In this document: piece by piece, positions 7,367 to 16,977 of the stretch | Position numbering within the stretch: position 1 is the first letter of the stretch | How the letters are laid out: each line of letters begins with the position of its first letter | Source of the DNA: Sphingomonas sp. Root720 | Lineage (GTDB): Bacteria; Pseudomonadota; Alphaproteobacteria; Sphingomonadales; Sphingomonadaceae | Direction: 5' to 3' | Length of the DNA stretch: 64,000 nt | NCBI RefSeq assembly: GCF_001428605.1 | Contig: NZ_LMID01000001.1 | Span: forward strand, 372,001-436,000 | Position numbers and translations under genes: made by a program | The notes under the pieces: model-generated | Told to the model about the DNA's origin: nothing | Seen by the model: the letters and a program-made list of their open reading frames with translations, nothing else | Database searches by the model: none

Positions 7367-10300
7367 ATGCAGGTGGCAAAGCCGGACACCATCGAGATCG
7401 TCAGCCCGGACGAACTCGCGGCGGCGGATGACAAACCCGCGTTGGTCGGTCCGACGGTGGCGCGGCTTGTGACGGCGCTGGCTGTCGGCGATCTGATCTG
7501 CGTGACGCTGGACGAGCCGCGCGCCGAGGCGATTGCGGAAGCACTGGTCGTTGCCATGCCCGATGCGTGCGTCGTCCACCTTCCATCTCCGGATGCCCTG
7601 CCGGGCGAGGCGATGATCTCGTCCCCCGCCAATATCGGGGCGCGGCATCTCGCGCTGCGCCGGCTTGCCGCGGCCCAAGGCAAGCCCCGCGCGCTGGTCC
7701 TCGCTGCCGACGCCGCCGTCGCCCCGACGCCTCCCGCGGCGTTCACGAGCCAAGAGCTGCTGCAGTTCGCCCCCGGAGCCGCTGTCGGCTTGGACGGCCT
7801 TGGTCACGCGCTCCACTCGCTCGGCTATTATCTGGACGACCGGATCGATGAGCCGGGAGAGATGGCACTGCGCGGCTCGCTCGAACTCTACCCGACCACT
7901 GCGCCGGTGCCGGTGCGGCTCGATGTCGAGGAGGGCAAACTCGTGGCGATCCGCGCGTTCGATCCGATCAGCCAGCGCTCGACCGATCTGCTGGACGGGA
8001 TAGTGGTGGCGCCGGCGGCTTGGCCCGCGCCTGATGCCGACTGGTCCAGCCCGCTGGCGCACCTGCCGGGCGCCGCGCTCGCCTTCGACGCCGGCACGGA
8101 CAGGCGGATCGCTCAACTGCGAGCTGTCGCGGACGATATTGGTGCGAGCGCCCTGCCGCGCGGCGCCGCGGCGCTGGTCGCCGCCGACCGATGGGATGCG
8201 CTGATCGAAGGCGCGCCACGGGTCGACATCGGCCGCGGCGATGAACGGCCCGTCGAGCGCTTCGTCGAGCAACGCCGGCCAGACCGCGCCGCGTTGCGCG
8301 CGATAGAACGCTACCGCGCCGATGGCGACCGAGTGATTCTGGCGGGTAGCGCGCGAGACCTGCGGTTCCTTGCCCGCCGCATGCAACGCGGCGGGGCGGT
8401 CGAGACCGCTGAGGCGTCCTCCTGGCCGGAGGCCTTGGCAGCGCCAGCCGATCGCATCATTCGCCTGGTTCTTCCGATCGACGCGGGCTGGCGGACGCCC
8501 GGTCTCGCTGTCATCGCGGCGGCCGACGTACTTGGCAGCCGTGCCGGTAGCGGGGCCAGCGCCGGCGGCGCCACCGGTCCGCTTGGCGGCGTCGCCGAAG
8601 TCCATGTCGGCGACATCGTCATCCACGAAGACCATGGTATTGGCCTGCTGCGCGGTCTCGAAGCCATCGCGGTCGGCGATGACAGCAGCGACGCGATCCG
8701 CATCGAATATGCCAAGGGTGCGCAGCGACTCGTGCCGGTCACCGAGGCGGACCGCCTGTGGCGCTACGGCGCGGGCGCCGACGCAGTGAGCCTCGATCGG
8801 CTCGACGGCACCAGCTGGAGCAGGCGTCGCGGCGCGATCGAGGAGGCTATCGCGGTGACAGCCAAGGCGATGACCGTCCATGCCGCCGAACGCGCCGCGC
8901 GCACGACCGCTCCAATCGTCGCACCGCCGGCGCGGTTCGAGCGCTTCGTGGGCCGCTTTCCGTTCACCGCCACCCGGGACCAGCTGCGCGCGATCGAAGC
9001 GGTCCGCGACGATCTCGCGAGCGGCCGGCCGATGGACCGGCTTGTCATCGGCGATGTCGGCTATGGCAAGACCGAGGTCGCGTTGCGAGCGGCGGCGACC
9101 GCGGCGCTGGCCGGGCGCCAGGTCGCGCTGATTGCCCCGACCACCGTACTCGTGCGCCAGCATCTCGAGAGCTTTACCCGGCGGTTCGCCGGCCTCGGCA
9201 TCACCATCGCTGGACTGTCGCGCCTCTCGACCGCTGCCGAGACCAAGGCCGTCAAGGCCGGGCTCGCCGATGGATCGATCGCAATCGTCATCGGCACCCA
9301 GGCGCTGGCGGCCAAGAGCGTGACCTTCGCCGATCTCGCCCTCGTCATCATCGACGAGGAGCAGCGCTTCGGCGCAGCCGACAAGGCGAAACTGCGCGCT
9401 CGCGCCGCGGACGGCCATGTCCTGACGCTGACGGCGACCCCGATCCCACGCACGCTGCAGAGCGCGCTTGTCGGGTTACAGGATCTTTCGGTGATCGCGA
9501 CCCCACCCGCGCGGCGGCAGGCGATCCGCACTTCGACCGGAGCCTTCGATGCCGAGAAGCTGCGCGCGGCATTGCTACGCGAGCGGGCACGCGGTGGCCA
9601 AAGTTTCGTGGTCGTGCCGCGGATCGACGATATCGAACCGCTGGCCGGGCAGCTCGTCCGGCTCGTGCCCGATCTCCTCGTGCACCAGGCCCATGGCGGG
9701 ATGAACGCCGCCGACGCCGATCAGGCGATGGTCGCCTTCGCCCAAGGCGATGGTGACATCCTGCTTGCAACCAACATCATCGAAGCGGGCCTCGATGTGC
9801 CGCGTGCCAATCTGATGGTGGTCCTGCACGCGGACCGCTTCGGCCTCGCCCAGCTCCATCAGCTGCGCGGCCGTGTCGGCCGCGGCGCGCGACGCGGTAC
9901 GATCCTGCTGATGACCGAGGCGGGACAGGAACTCGCCCCCGCGACCATCAAGCGGCTCAAGACACTTGAGGCGCTTGACCACCTCGGTGCGGGCTTCGCG
10001 ATCAGCGCTCAGGATCTCGACCTGCGCGGCGCCGGCGACCTTGTCGGCGAAGAGCAGGCCGGCCATGTCCGAATGATCGGCGTCGACCTATATCAGCATC
10101 TCCTCCAGGCAGCGCTGGCGACGTCACGCGGTGAAACGGTCGAGCGGTGGACGCCCGAACTGCACCTCGGCGGTGGCGCCGGCTTGCCCGGCGACTGGAT
10201 CGCCGAGGAGGAAATCCGGCTTAACCTGTATCTGCGGCTTTCCCGCCTGGGCGACGACGACGCGGTCGACCGCTTCGCCGAGGAATTGGAGGATCGCTTC

Positions 10301-10546
10301 GGCTCGTTGCCGCTTCCCGCACAACGCCTGATCGCGATCGCCCGCATCCGGAGGCTTGCGCAGGCGGCCCGAATCGCGCGGATCGATGCCGGGCCGGCGG
10401 CGATCGCGCTCACCCCTCGCCCGGACTTTGCCGCCTGGGTCGACGGCCTCGAGGCCAAGGGCCAGCGCCTGCTGCTGCGCGGCGACCCCGGCCCGGATCC
10501 GCTGGCGGCCGTCACCGCCTTGCTCGAAAGGCTGCTGCCGGCATGA
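7367..10546 (+). CDS. Mfd-like transcription-repair coupling helicase (second-copy type)
   Basis: A 1059-residue protein. Residues 1-380 are a diverged UvrB-homology region; about 405-465 is a CarD-like RNA-polymerase interaction domain (VGDIVIHEDHGIGLLRGLEA). Then come the two RecA-like motor domains: Walker A GDVGYGKTE (K568), DEEQRFG, TATPIPRTLQ and LHQLRGRVGRG, followed by the C-terminal TRCF domain. Mfd releases stalled RNA polymerase and recruits UvrA. This version is about 100 residues shorter than usual, so it may be a specialised paralogue. ATG 7367 has GGGGAA at good spacing; TTG 7301 and ATG 7322 are alternatives. Confidence 0.85.
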   Translation: MQVAKPDTIEIVSPDELAAADDKPALVGPTVARLVTALAVGDLICVTLDEPRAEAIAEALVVAMPDACVVHLPSPDALPGEAMISSPANIGARHLALRRLAAAQGKPRALVLAADAAVAPTPPAAFTSQELLQFAPGAAVGLDGLGHALHSLGYYLDDRIDEPGEMALRGSLELYPTTAPVPVRLDVEEGKLVAIRAFDPISQRSTDLLDGIVVAPAAWPAPDADWSSPLAHLPGAALAFDAGTDRRIAQLRAVADDIGASALPRGAAALVAADRWDALIEGAPRVDIGRGDERPVERFVEQRRPDRAALRAIERYRADGDRVILAGSARDLRFLARRMQRGGAVETAEASSWPEALAAPADRIIRLVLPIDAGWRTPGLAVIAAADVLGSRAGSGASAGGATGPLGGVAEVHVGDIVIHEDHGIGLLRGLEAIAVGDDSSDAIRIEYAKGAQRLVPVTEADRLWRYGAGADAVSLDRLDGTSWSRRRGAIEEAIAVTAKAMTVHAAERAARTTAPIVAPPARFERFVGRFPFTATRDQLRAIEAVRDDLASGRPMDRLVIGDVGYGKTEVALRAAATAALAGRQVALIAPTTVLVRQHLESFTRRFAGLGITIAGLSRLSTAAETKAVKAGLADGSIAIVIGTQALAAKSVTFADLALVIIDEEQRFGAADKAKLRARAADGHVLTLTATPIPRTLQSALVGLQDLSVIATPPARRQAIRTSTGAFDAEKLRAALLRERARGGQSFVVVPRIDDIEPLAGQLVRLVPDLLVHQAHGGMNAADADQAMVAFAQGDGDILLATNIIEAGLDVPRANLMVVLHADRFGLAQLHQLRGRVGRGARRGTILLMTEAGQELAPATIKRLKTLEALDHLGAGFAISAQDLDLRGAGDLVGEEQAGHVRMIGVDLYQHLLQAALATSRGETVERWTPELHLGGGAGLPGDWIAEEEIRLNLYLRLSRLGDDDAVDRFAEELEDRFGSLPLPAQRLIAIARIRRLAQAARIARIDAGPAAIALTPRPDFAAWVDGLEAKGQRLLLRGDPGPDPLAAVTALLERLLPA

Positions 10547-10722
10547 TCGGCAACCCGGGCATCATCGAGGCCTGAACGAGCGGCTCGAAACGACTGTTCA
10601 TGTTCAACGAATGCTCGGCCAGTGTCATGCCCTGCCCTGCTGCTTGAAGGCAGCAGAACGCGGTGAAGGAAATAGATCCAGTTTAATGCCCGCTGGCCTC
10701 GATCGTTTAGAATGGTCGAACG

Positions 10723-10905
10723 ATGGACCAGGAAGCCGGCTATCATCTGCAACGGGCCGAAGCGGAGCTGCGGCTCGCCCAGGAGGCGATACATCCGCTG
10801 GCCGCCAAAGCGCATTATTGCCTTGCCGGCTATCATCTCGATCGCGCTTATTCCGGCGGTATCGAGAAGGCGCCGCCCCATGGAAAGACCGATAAGGCTC
10901 CATGA
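10723..10905 (+). CDS. Small conserved-type protein, function unknown
   Basis: A 60-residue, helix-rich soluble peptide: HLQRAEAELRLAQEAIHPLA followed by HYCLAGYHLDRAYS. The pattern resembles short sphingomonad proteins found near stress genes, possibly TPR-like half-repeats. There is no strong ribosome site. A short hairpin (CTGCTGC...GCAGCAG, 10637-10656) lies between it and the Mfd paralogue. Function cannot be assigned. Confidence 0.5.
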   Translation: MDQEAGYHLQRAEAELRLAQEAIHPLAAKAHYCLAGYHLDRAYSGGIEKAPPHGKTDKAP

Positions 10906-11049
10906 CCGATTCCGAGGCGCAACGCTGGGTTTAGCATGCGGTCTCGCGGACCGAAGCACGATCTTCAGCCTCTTGGGAATCTACCGCTGGCCGCTGTTTG
11001 TCACCTCTCGCTGATGTCGATCCGCCCGCCGGCCGAGCGGACGACGCCC

Positions 11050-11964
11050 TCATTTGGACGCGCGCGCCAGCGGCATCGTCAGGCAGTGGACGCCCCCGCC
11101 GCAGCGAGTGAACTGGTCGAGGTCGATCGTTTCGACCGTATAACCCCGCCCGCGCAACATGTCGGTAACCCGGCCATTGTCGGCGCACGCCAGCACGCGG
11201 CGCTCGCCGAGCGACAGCACATTGCACCCTAGTGCCCGGGCCTCCTTGTAGCTGACCGGGATCGTTTCGATCCCCCGAGCCTCGAGCTGGGCGAGAAATT
11301 CATCGGACAGCACATCGACGCAGGCAAGCGCCAGCCCCTCGCCGACCATCGCGAACTGGGTATCGAGGTGGAGGAAATGCGGATCGAACCGATAGACGAT
11401 GACGTCCCAGCCCTGCCCCATGAAGATTTCGGCAACGCTTTCGGCGCCCGCCTCATCGGTACGCTCGCCCGAGCAGCCGATCACGACCAGTCCGCGCCGG
11501 ACGATCGCGATATCGCCGCCTTCGGCCGTGCCGCGGCGAACGCGCGCCGCCAGCGGCGCGCCGATCGATCGCAGCGCCTTTAGGGCATGGTCGGCCTCGG
11601 CCTGGCGGTGCAGCGCGGCGGGTTTGAGCGCGAGCAGTCCCCACGGCGTGGTGAGCAGGGCATCACGCGTGAAGCACATGTCGGGCATCGACTCGCTCGG
11701 ATCGAGAAAATGGCAGCGGACCCGATGACGCTCGAGCGCTGCCTGGAGCGCCCGATGCTGGGCGAGCGCCGCCGGTACCGAGGTGGTAAAGCCATCGCGC
11801 AACGACTGTTGCGTGACCGAACAGCACGGCACCGGCTCAAGAAAGACCGGCCGGCACAGCAGCACGTCGGTCAGCCGGTCGGTCTCGCTCCAGACACTGC
11901 ACTTTTCCAGCTTCGGACGTGACAACAGCGCGCCGCCGGCGCCAGGGTAAAAGTCGAGCTTCAT
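11050..11964 (-). CDS. Arginine deiminase / dimethylargininase-like amidinotransferase-fold enzyme
   Basis: About 304 residues of the pentein fold. Signature elements are present in order: substrate-carboxylate loop PDMCFTRD, the TAEGGD loop, catalytic histidine in FDPHFLHLDT, and nucleophilic cysteine near the C terminus in RCGGGVHCLTMPL. Enzymes with this set hydrolyse arginine or methylated arginine to citrulline, or transfer amidino groups. The ATG at 11964 has AAGG at better spacing than 11967; an upstream TTG at 11982 is less likely. An FNR/CRP-type palindrome lies 71-84 bp upstream, suggesting control by oxygen or energy status. Confidence 0.8.
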   Translation of the reverse strand: MKLDFYPGAGGALLSRPKLEKCSVWSETDRLTDVLLCRPVFLEPVPCCSVTQQSLRDGFTTSVPAALAQHRALQAALERHRVRCHFLDPSESMPDMCFTRDALLTTPWGLLALKPAALHRQAEADHALKALRSIGAPLAARVRRGTAEGGDIAIVRRGLVVIGCSGERTDEAGAESVAEIFMGQGWDVIVYRFDPHFLHLDTQFAMVGEGLALACVDVLSDEFLAQLEARGIETIPVSYKEARALGCNVLSLGERRVLACADNGRVTDMLRGRGYTVETIDLDQFTRCGGGVHCLTMPLARASK

Positions 11965-12034
11965 CATCACCTTCGCGGACAATTATGGGCAAAAGCGCTT
12001 CGCGCCGCCGCCGGTTCCCGGTCCGGCCCGCAAC

Positions 12035-12048
12035 CTGATCCACATCAG
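12035..12048. promoter_or_regulatory. FNR/CRP-type palindrome upstream of the arginine-deiminase-like gene
   Basis: CTGAT-CCAC-ATCAG; with the flanking bases it is CC...GG, so the inverted repeat reaches 6 bp each side. It is almost identical to the box at 7252 and both are followed by GACGA. It lies past the stop of the ClpP-like gene, so the minus-strand gene ending at 11050 is the only sensible target, with a predicted transcription start near 12000. Confidence 0.5.
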
Positions 12049-12186
12049 GACGATAATGATTTCGAGCGGCACTGCGCCACAATCTGCTCAGCCGGTTTTC
12101 CGCCGCCCACGGTCGTGGCTTACGGAGGTGTCGGTCGCGAAGAACAGACTGCTTCCCGAACCGCCGGCCGCCGCGCGCCCCTCCTG

Positions 12187-12771
12187 TCAGATGACCGCGG
12201 TCACCAGCCCGAGTTCGACCGCTTCGTTCGCCTCGATATACCAGTTGGACGGCGCCTTCTCGAGCACCTGATCCATCGTCACCCGGCTGCCCCGAATGAG
12301 GTTCTCAAATCCCTCATTCTGGATCTCGATCGAGCTTTCGATCTCGTGAAGCGTCGCCGTGACATTGGCGATGCAGGTGGTGAGCGGTCCATCGATCTGC
12401 AGCGTCTTCGACAATTTGCGCTCATGAACCATCAGACGAGTGCCGCGGGTGAGGAAGCGGTTTTCGATCGCAAAGAAGCTCATGAAGGTCGTGCCGGCTG
12501 AGTAGATCGCGGCCTTGCCGAGAAACACGAATCGTCGGTCGGGCGCGAGATCGCTGTGAAAGCGGATATCCTCTCCCATCATGCGGGCGACTTCGGGATC
12601 GCCGCCGAGTGTCGAAAGCTCGACATGAACACGCCCGGTCGCAGGAACCTCCGCAAGCGCCTTCTCAAGCTTCTCGCGAAAATCGCGGTACATGTCATAG
12701 TCGACCGGCCCGGACAGCAGGACCGCGGGATCCTTGAAATCAGGCGCCGTCAGGAGCGGTAAGCCGGTCAT
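12187..12771 (-). CDS. ClpP-like serine protease
   Basis: A 194-residue protein of the ClpP/crotonase fold, length like ClpP. The segment VHVELSTLGGDPEVARMMGE matches the substrate-binding strand of ClpP. The nucleophile is probably S91 in AIYSAGTTFM, with H116 in RLMVHERKL. Surrounding motifs differ clearly from housekeeping ClpP (no GQAASMGA), so it is a divergent family member that may not pair with ClpX/ClpA. The last residues (EANEAVELGLVTAVI) match the ClpP-type ending that follows the active-site region. Partners are not visible here. Confidence 0.8.
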   Translation of the reverse strand: MTGLPLLTAPDFKDPAVLLSGPVDYDMYRDFREKLEKALAEVPATGRVHVELSTLGGDPEVARMMGEDIRFHSDLAPDRRFVFLGKAAIYSAGTTFMSFFAIENRFLTRGTRLMVHERKLSKTLQIDGPLTTCIANVTATLHEIESSIEIQNEGFENLIRGSRVTMDQVLEKAPSNWYIEANEAVELGLVTAVI

Positions 12772-13054
12772 CGGTCGCCAACGCGGTTTGGAAACTGGCC
12801 GATATGTCGGACTGCCCGGTTCATGTCAGGCGGCCCTCGCATTGAGGCAGGAATCGGCTTTCAAAACCGCAATCGCATCGGTAGATTCTTCGGCCACGAC
12901 AGGCTCCCTGTGGTGATGACACGCGGTTCAAGACGCCGTTTGGCCGTGCTTGTTCCCTGCGCGTCATGCCACCCCGGTTCGCGGCTGAAGAATAGCCTTA
13001 TGCCCATCAGTATCCCGGGCGTGCGGCTGCGTGTCCGTGGCCCATATGCGCGGC
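12772..13054. other. Intergenic region, no gene recognised
   Basis: Between the start of the ClpP-like gene (minus strand) and the promoter of the next small gene. It must hold the ClpP-like promoter, but I see no clear -35/-10 pair on the minus strand and no ORF with family character. Confidence 0.4.
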
Positions 13055-13079
13055 GAAACCCGATAGTCCATGGCGCGTT
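13055..13079 (+). promoter_or_regulatory. EcfG-like promoter upstream of a small stress-type gene
   Basis: GAAAC (13055-13059), 16-bp spacer, CGTT (13076-13079). The -10 is perfect and the -35 differs from GGAAC at one base. It lies 39 bp upstream of the ATG at 13118. Confidence 0.4.
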
Positions 13080-13117
13080 CACCGCCCGACAGCGATGCAG
13101 ACCATAGGAGAGAGATC

Positions 13118-13288
13118 ATGTCCAAGCGCGAACTCATCGATACGGGCACCGACAAACGCTATGTGCGCCGCAATGACGACGGGACCTTCAAGGAATCGGA
13201 CGACGTCGGCAAATCGCTCAGCGCGGACGGCCGTCATCATGCCAAGACCAAGGTCAAACCCGGCCAGGGCGATCGAGGCGACGGTTGA
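13118..13288 (+). CDS. Small conserved hydrophilic protein (stress-associated type)
   Basis: A 56-residue polar peptide beginning MSKRELIDTGTDKRYVRRND and continuing DGTFKESDDVGKSLSADGR. I recognise this as a short alphaproteobacterial family of unknown function with the conserved IDTGTDKRYVRR core. The ATG at 13118 has AGGAGAG upstream, while the longer in-frame start at 13070 lies inside the putative EcfG promoter. The protein is probably a stress-induced accessory factor; the exact role is unknown. Confidence 0.7.
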   Translation: MSKRELIDTGTDKRYVRRNDDGTFKESDDVGKSLSADGRHHAKTKVKPGQGDRGDG

Positions 13289-13294
13289 CGCGCC

Positions 13295-13498
13295 ATGACC
13301 GCCGACGACATCCAGCTGCGCAACCGCATCGCGGCGCGCGCGAGTGAGATCAGTGGAGTCGCGCGATCGGCGATCGTCGACGAGATCGCTCTGGACGGTT
13401 GCAGCCATCATGCGACCTCGTCGCTTGTCGGCGCCGCGATAGACCAGGCGATCGCCGAGTATCGTCGGGCGGGCAAGGGCTCCGCCACGACCGGCTAA
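13295..13498 (+). CDS. Small hypothetical protein
   Basis: A 67-residue peptide (MTADDIQLRNRIAARASEIS, then a helix with VDEIALDGCSHHATSSLVG) starting 7 bases after the previous stop. The amphipathic helices and the tight spacing make translation in the same transcript plausible, but I recognise no family and the ribosome site is weak. Confidence 0.4.
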   Translation: MTADDIQLRNRIAARASEISGVARSAIVDEIALDGCSHHATSSLVGAAIDQAIAEYRRAGKGSATTG

Positions 13499-13581
13499 CC
13501 ACTCGATCAGCCGAAGCTTTGTCGAGAAATCCTCGCCACGCCGTAGGATTCGCTCCCGGCGCTCGTGCCGCGATCGCCATC

Positions 13582-14610
13582 TCAGCCGATCGCGGCCAGT
13601 TCGGCGGGCCGTACCTCGTGGACCAGCTGATCCATCGTGCACTGGGCCGGGGACTTGTCGGGCCGCCACCGCAGCAGACGCGTGCCGTGGCGGAAACGAT
13701 CGCCGGTGACTTGGTCGTACAGCACTTCGACGACGAGCTCGGGTGCGAGTGGCTCCCACGCGCTCTCCCGTCCGTCGTTCCAGCGGCTAGGTCCACCCGG
13801 CGCCTTGCCGGTGAAACCCGCCCCGCCGAGATACGGCCGTACGATCTCGCCGAGCGCGGCGCGCTCGGCGGCCTTGATCCCCGAGGTGAAGCCGACATGG
13901 TTGAGCTTCCCGGCATCGTCGTAAAGCCCGAGCAGCAGTGAGGCCACGCCCGGCCCGTCCTTCTGGCGACGCAGGCCCGCGACGACGCAGTCGGCCGAAC
14001 GACGCTGCTTGACCTTGAACATGGCGCGCTCGCCCGCGCGATACGCTTCATCGAGCCGTTTCGCGATCACCCCGTCGAGCGCGCCGCCGCTGCCCGCCAG
14101 CCAGGCCCCGGCGACCGCGAGGTCTTCGGTGCGCGGCGACAGCAGCAGGTTGGGGGATCCATCCCGCCCGTGAAAGGCTTCGAGCAAGGTCCGGCGCTCG
14201 CGCAGTGGCTTGCCCGCGAGCCTCTTGCCGTCGAGGGCGAGACAATCGAACAGCATCAACTGGGCCGGGGTCGCGACCGACAATCTGGCGATCCGGCTTG
14301 CCGCCGGATGCAGCCGCTGCTGGAGCGCATCGAATGACAGCACGTCGCCGATGGGCAGGATGATCTCCCCGTCGACGACGTAGCGCCGGTGGGTGGTTGC
14401 GAGCAGCAGCGCCACCAGTTCGGGAAAATAGCGCGCAAGCGTCTTGCCCGACTTGGACAGGATCTCGACATCGTCGCCGTCCCGATAGGCGATCGCCCGG
14501 AAGCCATCCCATTTGGGCTCATATTGCCAACCGGCGTCCGTCGGCAGGGCATCGACGAGCTTCGCCTCCATCGGCGCGACAATCAAATCCTCGGATAAGA
14601 CGGCTGCCAT
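13582..14610 (-). CDS. ligC: ATP-dependent DNA ligase, LigC type
   Basis: A 342-residue ligase. Motif I is EPKWDGFRAI with K33 as the adenylated lysine; VVDGEI (motif III), LDGVIAKR (motif IV) and FKVKQRRSADCVV (motif V) follow, then an OB-fold domain. The length and the absence of polymerase or nuclease domains fit LigC rather than LigD. LigC takes part in base-excision or end-joining repair. No ku gene is adjacent in this window. Neighbours are stress genes, which fits a DNA-damage role in non-growing cells. Confidence 0.85.
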   Translation of the reverse strand: MAAVLSEDLIVAPMEAKLVDALPTDAGWQYEPKWDGFRAIAYRDGDDVEILSKSGKTLARYFPELVALLLATTHRRYVVDGEIILPIGDVLSFDALQQRLHPAASRIARLSVATPAQLMLFDCLALDGKRLAGKPLRERRTLLEAFHGRDGSPNLLLSPRTEDLAVAGAWLAGSGGALDGVIAKRLDEAYRAGERAMFKVKQRRSADCVVAGLRRQKDGPGVASLLLGLYDDAGKLNHVGFTSGIKAAERAALGEIVRPYLGGAGFTGKAPGGPSRWNDGRESAWEPLAPELVVEVLYDQVTGDRFRHGTRLLRWRPDKSPAQCTMDQLVHEVRPAELAAIG

Positions 14611-14721
14611 CCAGCCCTAACCCGGCAGCAGCCCGAAAGGTCCGCGCACCGATCATCGGCCCTTTATCGGCCGCCGCCGCGATAAATCGTCATGCCCTGT
14701 GTTAGTTTAGGCAATGCCGCC

Positions 14722-14746
14722 GCAACCGAGAGCCGTCGCAGGGGTT
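14722..14746 (+). promoter_or_regulatory. EcfG-like promoter upstream of the catalase
   Basis: GCAAC (14722-14726), 16-bp spacer, GGTT (14743-14746). One mismatch in each element; the -10 extends as GGTTCTGC, exactly as in the candidate at 5964. It lies 62 bp upstream of the katE start. Confidence 0.35.
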
Positions 14747-14808
14747 CTGCATGCATATCTTCGTCCTCACGGACGCGGATTTTCCTCTTCCCTGCAAGGA
14801 ACCCGCCG

Positions 14809-16977
14809 ATGGCTCGCAAGTCCACCGCTCCCAAAACCAAGCCCGAAGCCTCGGGGAAGCAACCGCGGCAGCCCGCCTCCGCCGAACTATCGGAGAGCTT
14901 CATCGAGCCGCAGGGCGAAGGCGGCGAAACCCATCAGGTCGCGGAGCAGGGCGTGGCGACCCTGACGAGCGCGCAGGGGATACCCGTCGCCGACGATCAG
15001 AACAGCCTTCGATATGGCGCACGCGGACCGGCCCTGCTCGAAGACGCACATTTTCGAGAGAAAATCTTTCACTTCGACCATGAGCGCATCCCCGAAAGGG
15101 TCGTCCATGCACGCGGTTACGGTGCACACGGCTTCTTCGAGCTGACCGACAGCCTTGCCGACGTCACCCGCGCCGACATCTTCCAGCGCGTCGGCGAACG
15201 CACGCCCGCCTTCGTCCGCTTCTCGACCGTGGCCGGCTCGAAGGGCTCGTTCGACCTTGCCCGCGACGTCCGAGGGTTCGCCGTCAAACTCTATACCCAA
15301 GAGGGCAATTGGGACCTCGTCGGCAACAACATCCCGGTCTTCTTCATCCAGGATGCGATCAAATTTCCCGACCTGATCCATGCCGCCAAGCCCGAGCCCG
15401 ATCGCAACTTTCCGCAGGCGCAGACCGCCCACGACAATTTCTGGGACTTCGTCAGCCTCACCCCCGAAAGCATGCACATGATCATGTGGATCATGTCGGA
15501 CCGGACGATCCCGCGCTCCTTCCGGACGATGGAGGGCTTCGGGGTTCACACCTTCCGCCTGCTCGATGCCGACGGCGCCTCGACCTTCGTGAAGTTCCAC
15601 TGGAAACCCAAGCAGGGCCTTCAGTCGGTGCTGTGGAACGAGGCGGTCAAGATCAACGGCGCCGATCCCGACTTCCATCGCCGCGATCTGTGGGACGCCA
15701 TCAACGGCGGTGATTTCCCGGAGTGGGAGCTGGGCGTCCAGCTGTTCGACCAGACCTTCGCCGACGGCTTCGACTTCGACGTGCTCGACCCGACCAAGAT
15801 CATCCCCGAGGAGGTTCTGCCGGTCCGCATCGTCGGCCGGCTCGTGCTCGACCGCGTCGTCGACAATTTCTTCGCGGAGACCGAGCAGGTCGCTTTCTGC
15901 ACCCAGAATGTGCCGCCGGGGATCGATTTCACCAACGACCCGCTGCTTCAGGGGCGCAACTTCTCCTATCTCGATACCCAGCTGAAGCGCCTGGGCGGCC
16001 CCAACTTTACCCATATTCCGATCAATGCGCCTAAATGCCCCGTCGCGCATTTCCAGCAGGACGGCCATATGGCGATGACCAACCCCAAGGGCCGCGCCAA
16101 CTACGAACCCAACAGCTGGGGCGCCGAGATCGGGGGTCCGCGCGAGGATCCTCGGCGCGGCTTCAAGAGCTTCGCCGCGACCGAGGAAGGCCCGAAACTG
16201 CGCCTGCGACCGGAGAGCTTCGCCGACCATTACAGCCAGGCGCGCCAGTTCTTGACGAGCCAGCTGCCGATCGAACGGAAGCATATCGGCGATGCACTTG
16301 TGTTCGAATTGAGCAAGGTCGAGCGCCCCGACATTCGCGCGCGGATGGTATCGCATCTGCTCAACATCGACGCCGACCTCGCGGCCACGGTCGCCGACGG
16401 CCTCGGTCTCGCGCCCCTGCCCGCGCCGGCACAAGCGGCGCGGCCGACGGTGATGGATCTGCCTCCATCCGACGCGCTCAGCATCGTCAAGAACGGTCCG
16501 GCCAGCTTCAAGGGCCGCAAGCTCGGCATCCTGCTGAGCGACGGCGCCGATGCCGGCCTGTTCAACGGACTGGTCAAGGCGATCGGCAAGGCCGAAGCGC
16601 TCTATGAGGTGATCGCCCCGAAGATCGGCGGCGTCACCTTGTCGGATGGCACGCGGGTACCCGCCAAGCAGAAGATCGACGGCGGGCCATCGGTGCTGTT
16701 CGATGCGGTGGCGGTGGTCGTCTCTGACGAGGGTGCCCAGCTCCTTGCCGGAGATGCAGCGACCCAGGATTTCGTGCGCGACGCCTTTGGCCACTGCAAA
16801 TATATCGGCCTGACGCGAGCGGCCCAGCCGATCTTCGTCAAGGCCGGCATCGCCGATCTGCTGGACGATGCCTGCATTGCGCTGGCGACGGCGAAGGACG
16901 CCGACGGCTTCGTCGCCGCGATCGCCGCCCTGCGCTTCTGGCCGCGCGAGTTGGAGGTGGACCTCGATGCCAAATGA
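14809..16977 (+). CDS. katE: Large-subunit monofunctional catalase (HPII/KatE type)
   Basis: A 722-residue catalase that disproportionates H2O2. The distal His is H100 in [12 protein letters not shown], the Asn lies in [13 protein letters not shown], and the proximal heme ligand is Y387 in [11 protein letters not shown]-terminal flavodoxin-like domain (about 560-720, starting after [16 protein letters not shown]) identifies the large clade-2 type. The ATG at 14809 has AAGGA 8 bases upstream; the longer in-frame start at 14692 would include the promoter. The 3' end overlaps the ankyrin gene by 11 bp. Confidence 0.95.
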   Translation: MARKSTAPKTKPEASGKQPRQPASAELSESFIEPQGEGGETHQVAEQGVATLTSAQGIPVADDQNSLRYGARGPALLEDAHFREKIFHFDHERIPERVVHARGYGAHGFFELTDSLADVTRADIFQRVGERTPAFVRFSTVAGSKGSFDLARDVRGFAVKLYTQEGNWDLVGNNIPVFFIQDAIKFPDLIHAAKPEPDRNFPQAQTAHDNFWDFVSLTPESMHMIMWIMSDRTIPRSFRTMEGFGVHTFRLLDADGASTFVKFHWKPKQGLQSVLWNEAVKINGADPDFHRRDLWDAINGGDFPEWELGVQLFDQTFADGFDFDVLDPTKIIPEEVLPVRIVGRLVLDRVVDNFFAETEQVAFCTQNVPPGIDFTNDPLLQGRNFSYLDTQLKRLGGPNFTHIPINAPKCPVAHFQQDGHMAMTNPKGRANYEPNSWGAEIGGPREDPRRGFKSFAATEEGPKLRLRPESFADHYSQARQFLTSQLPIERKHIGDALVFELSKVERPDIRARMVSHLLNIDADLAATVADGLGLAPLPAPAQAARPTVMDLPPSDALSIVKNGPASFKGRKLGILLSDGADAGLFNGLVKAIGKAEALYEVIAPKIGGVTLSDGTRVPAKQKIDGGPSVLFDAVAVVVSDEGAQLLAGDAATQDFVRDAFGHCKYIGLTRAAQPIFVKAGIADLLDDACIALATAKDADGFVAAIAALRFWPRELEVDLDAK

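Noticed and set aside
7262-9418. 718-codon minus-strand frame opposite the Mfd paralogue
   Set aside because: Antisense shadow; residues dominated by Arg/Gly/Asp without motifs.
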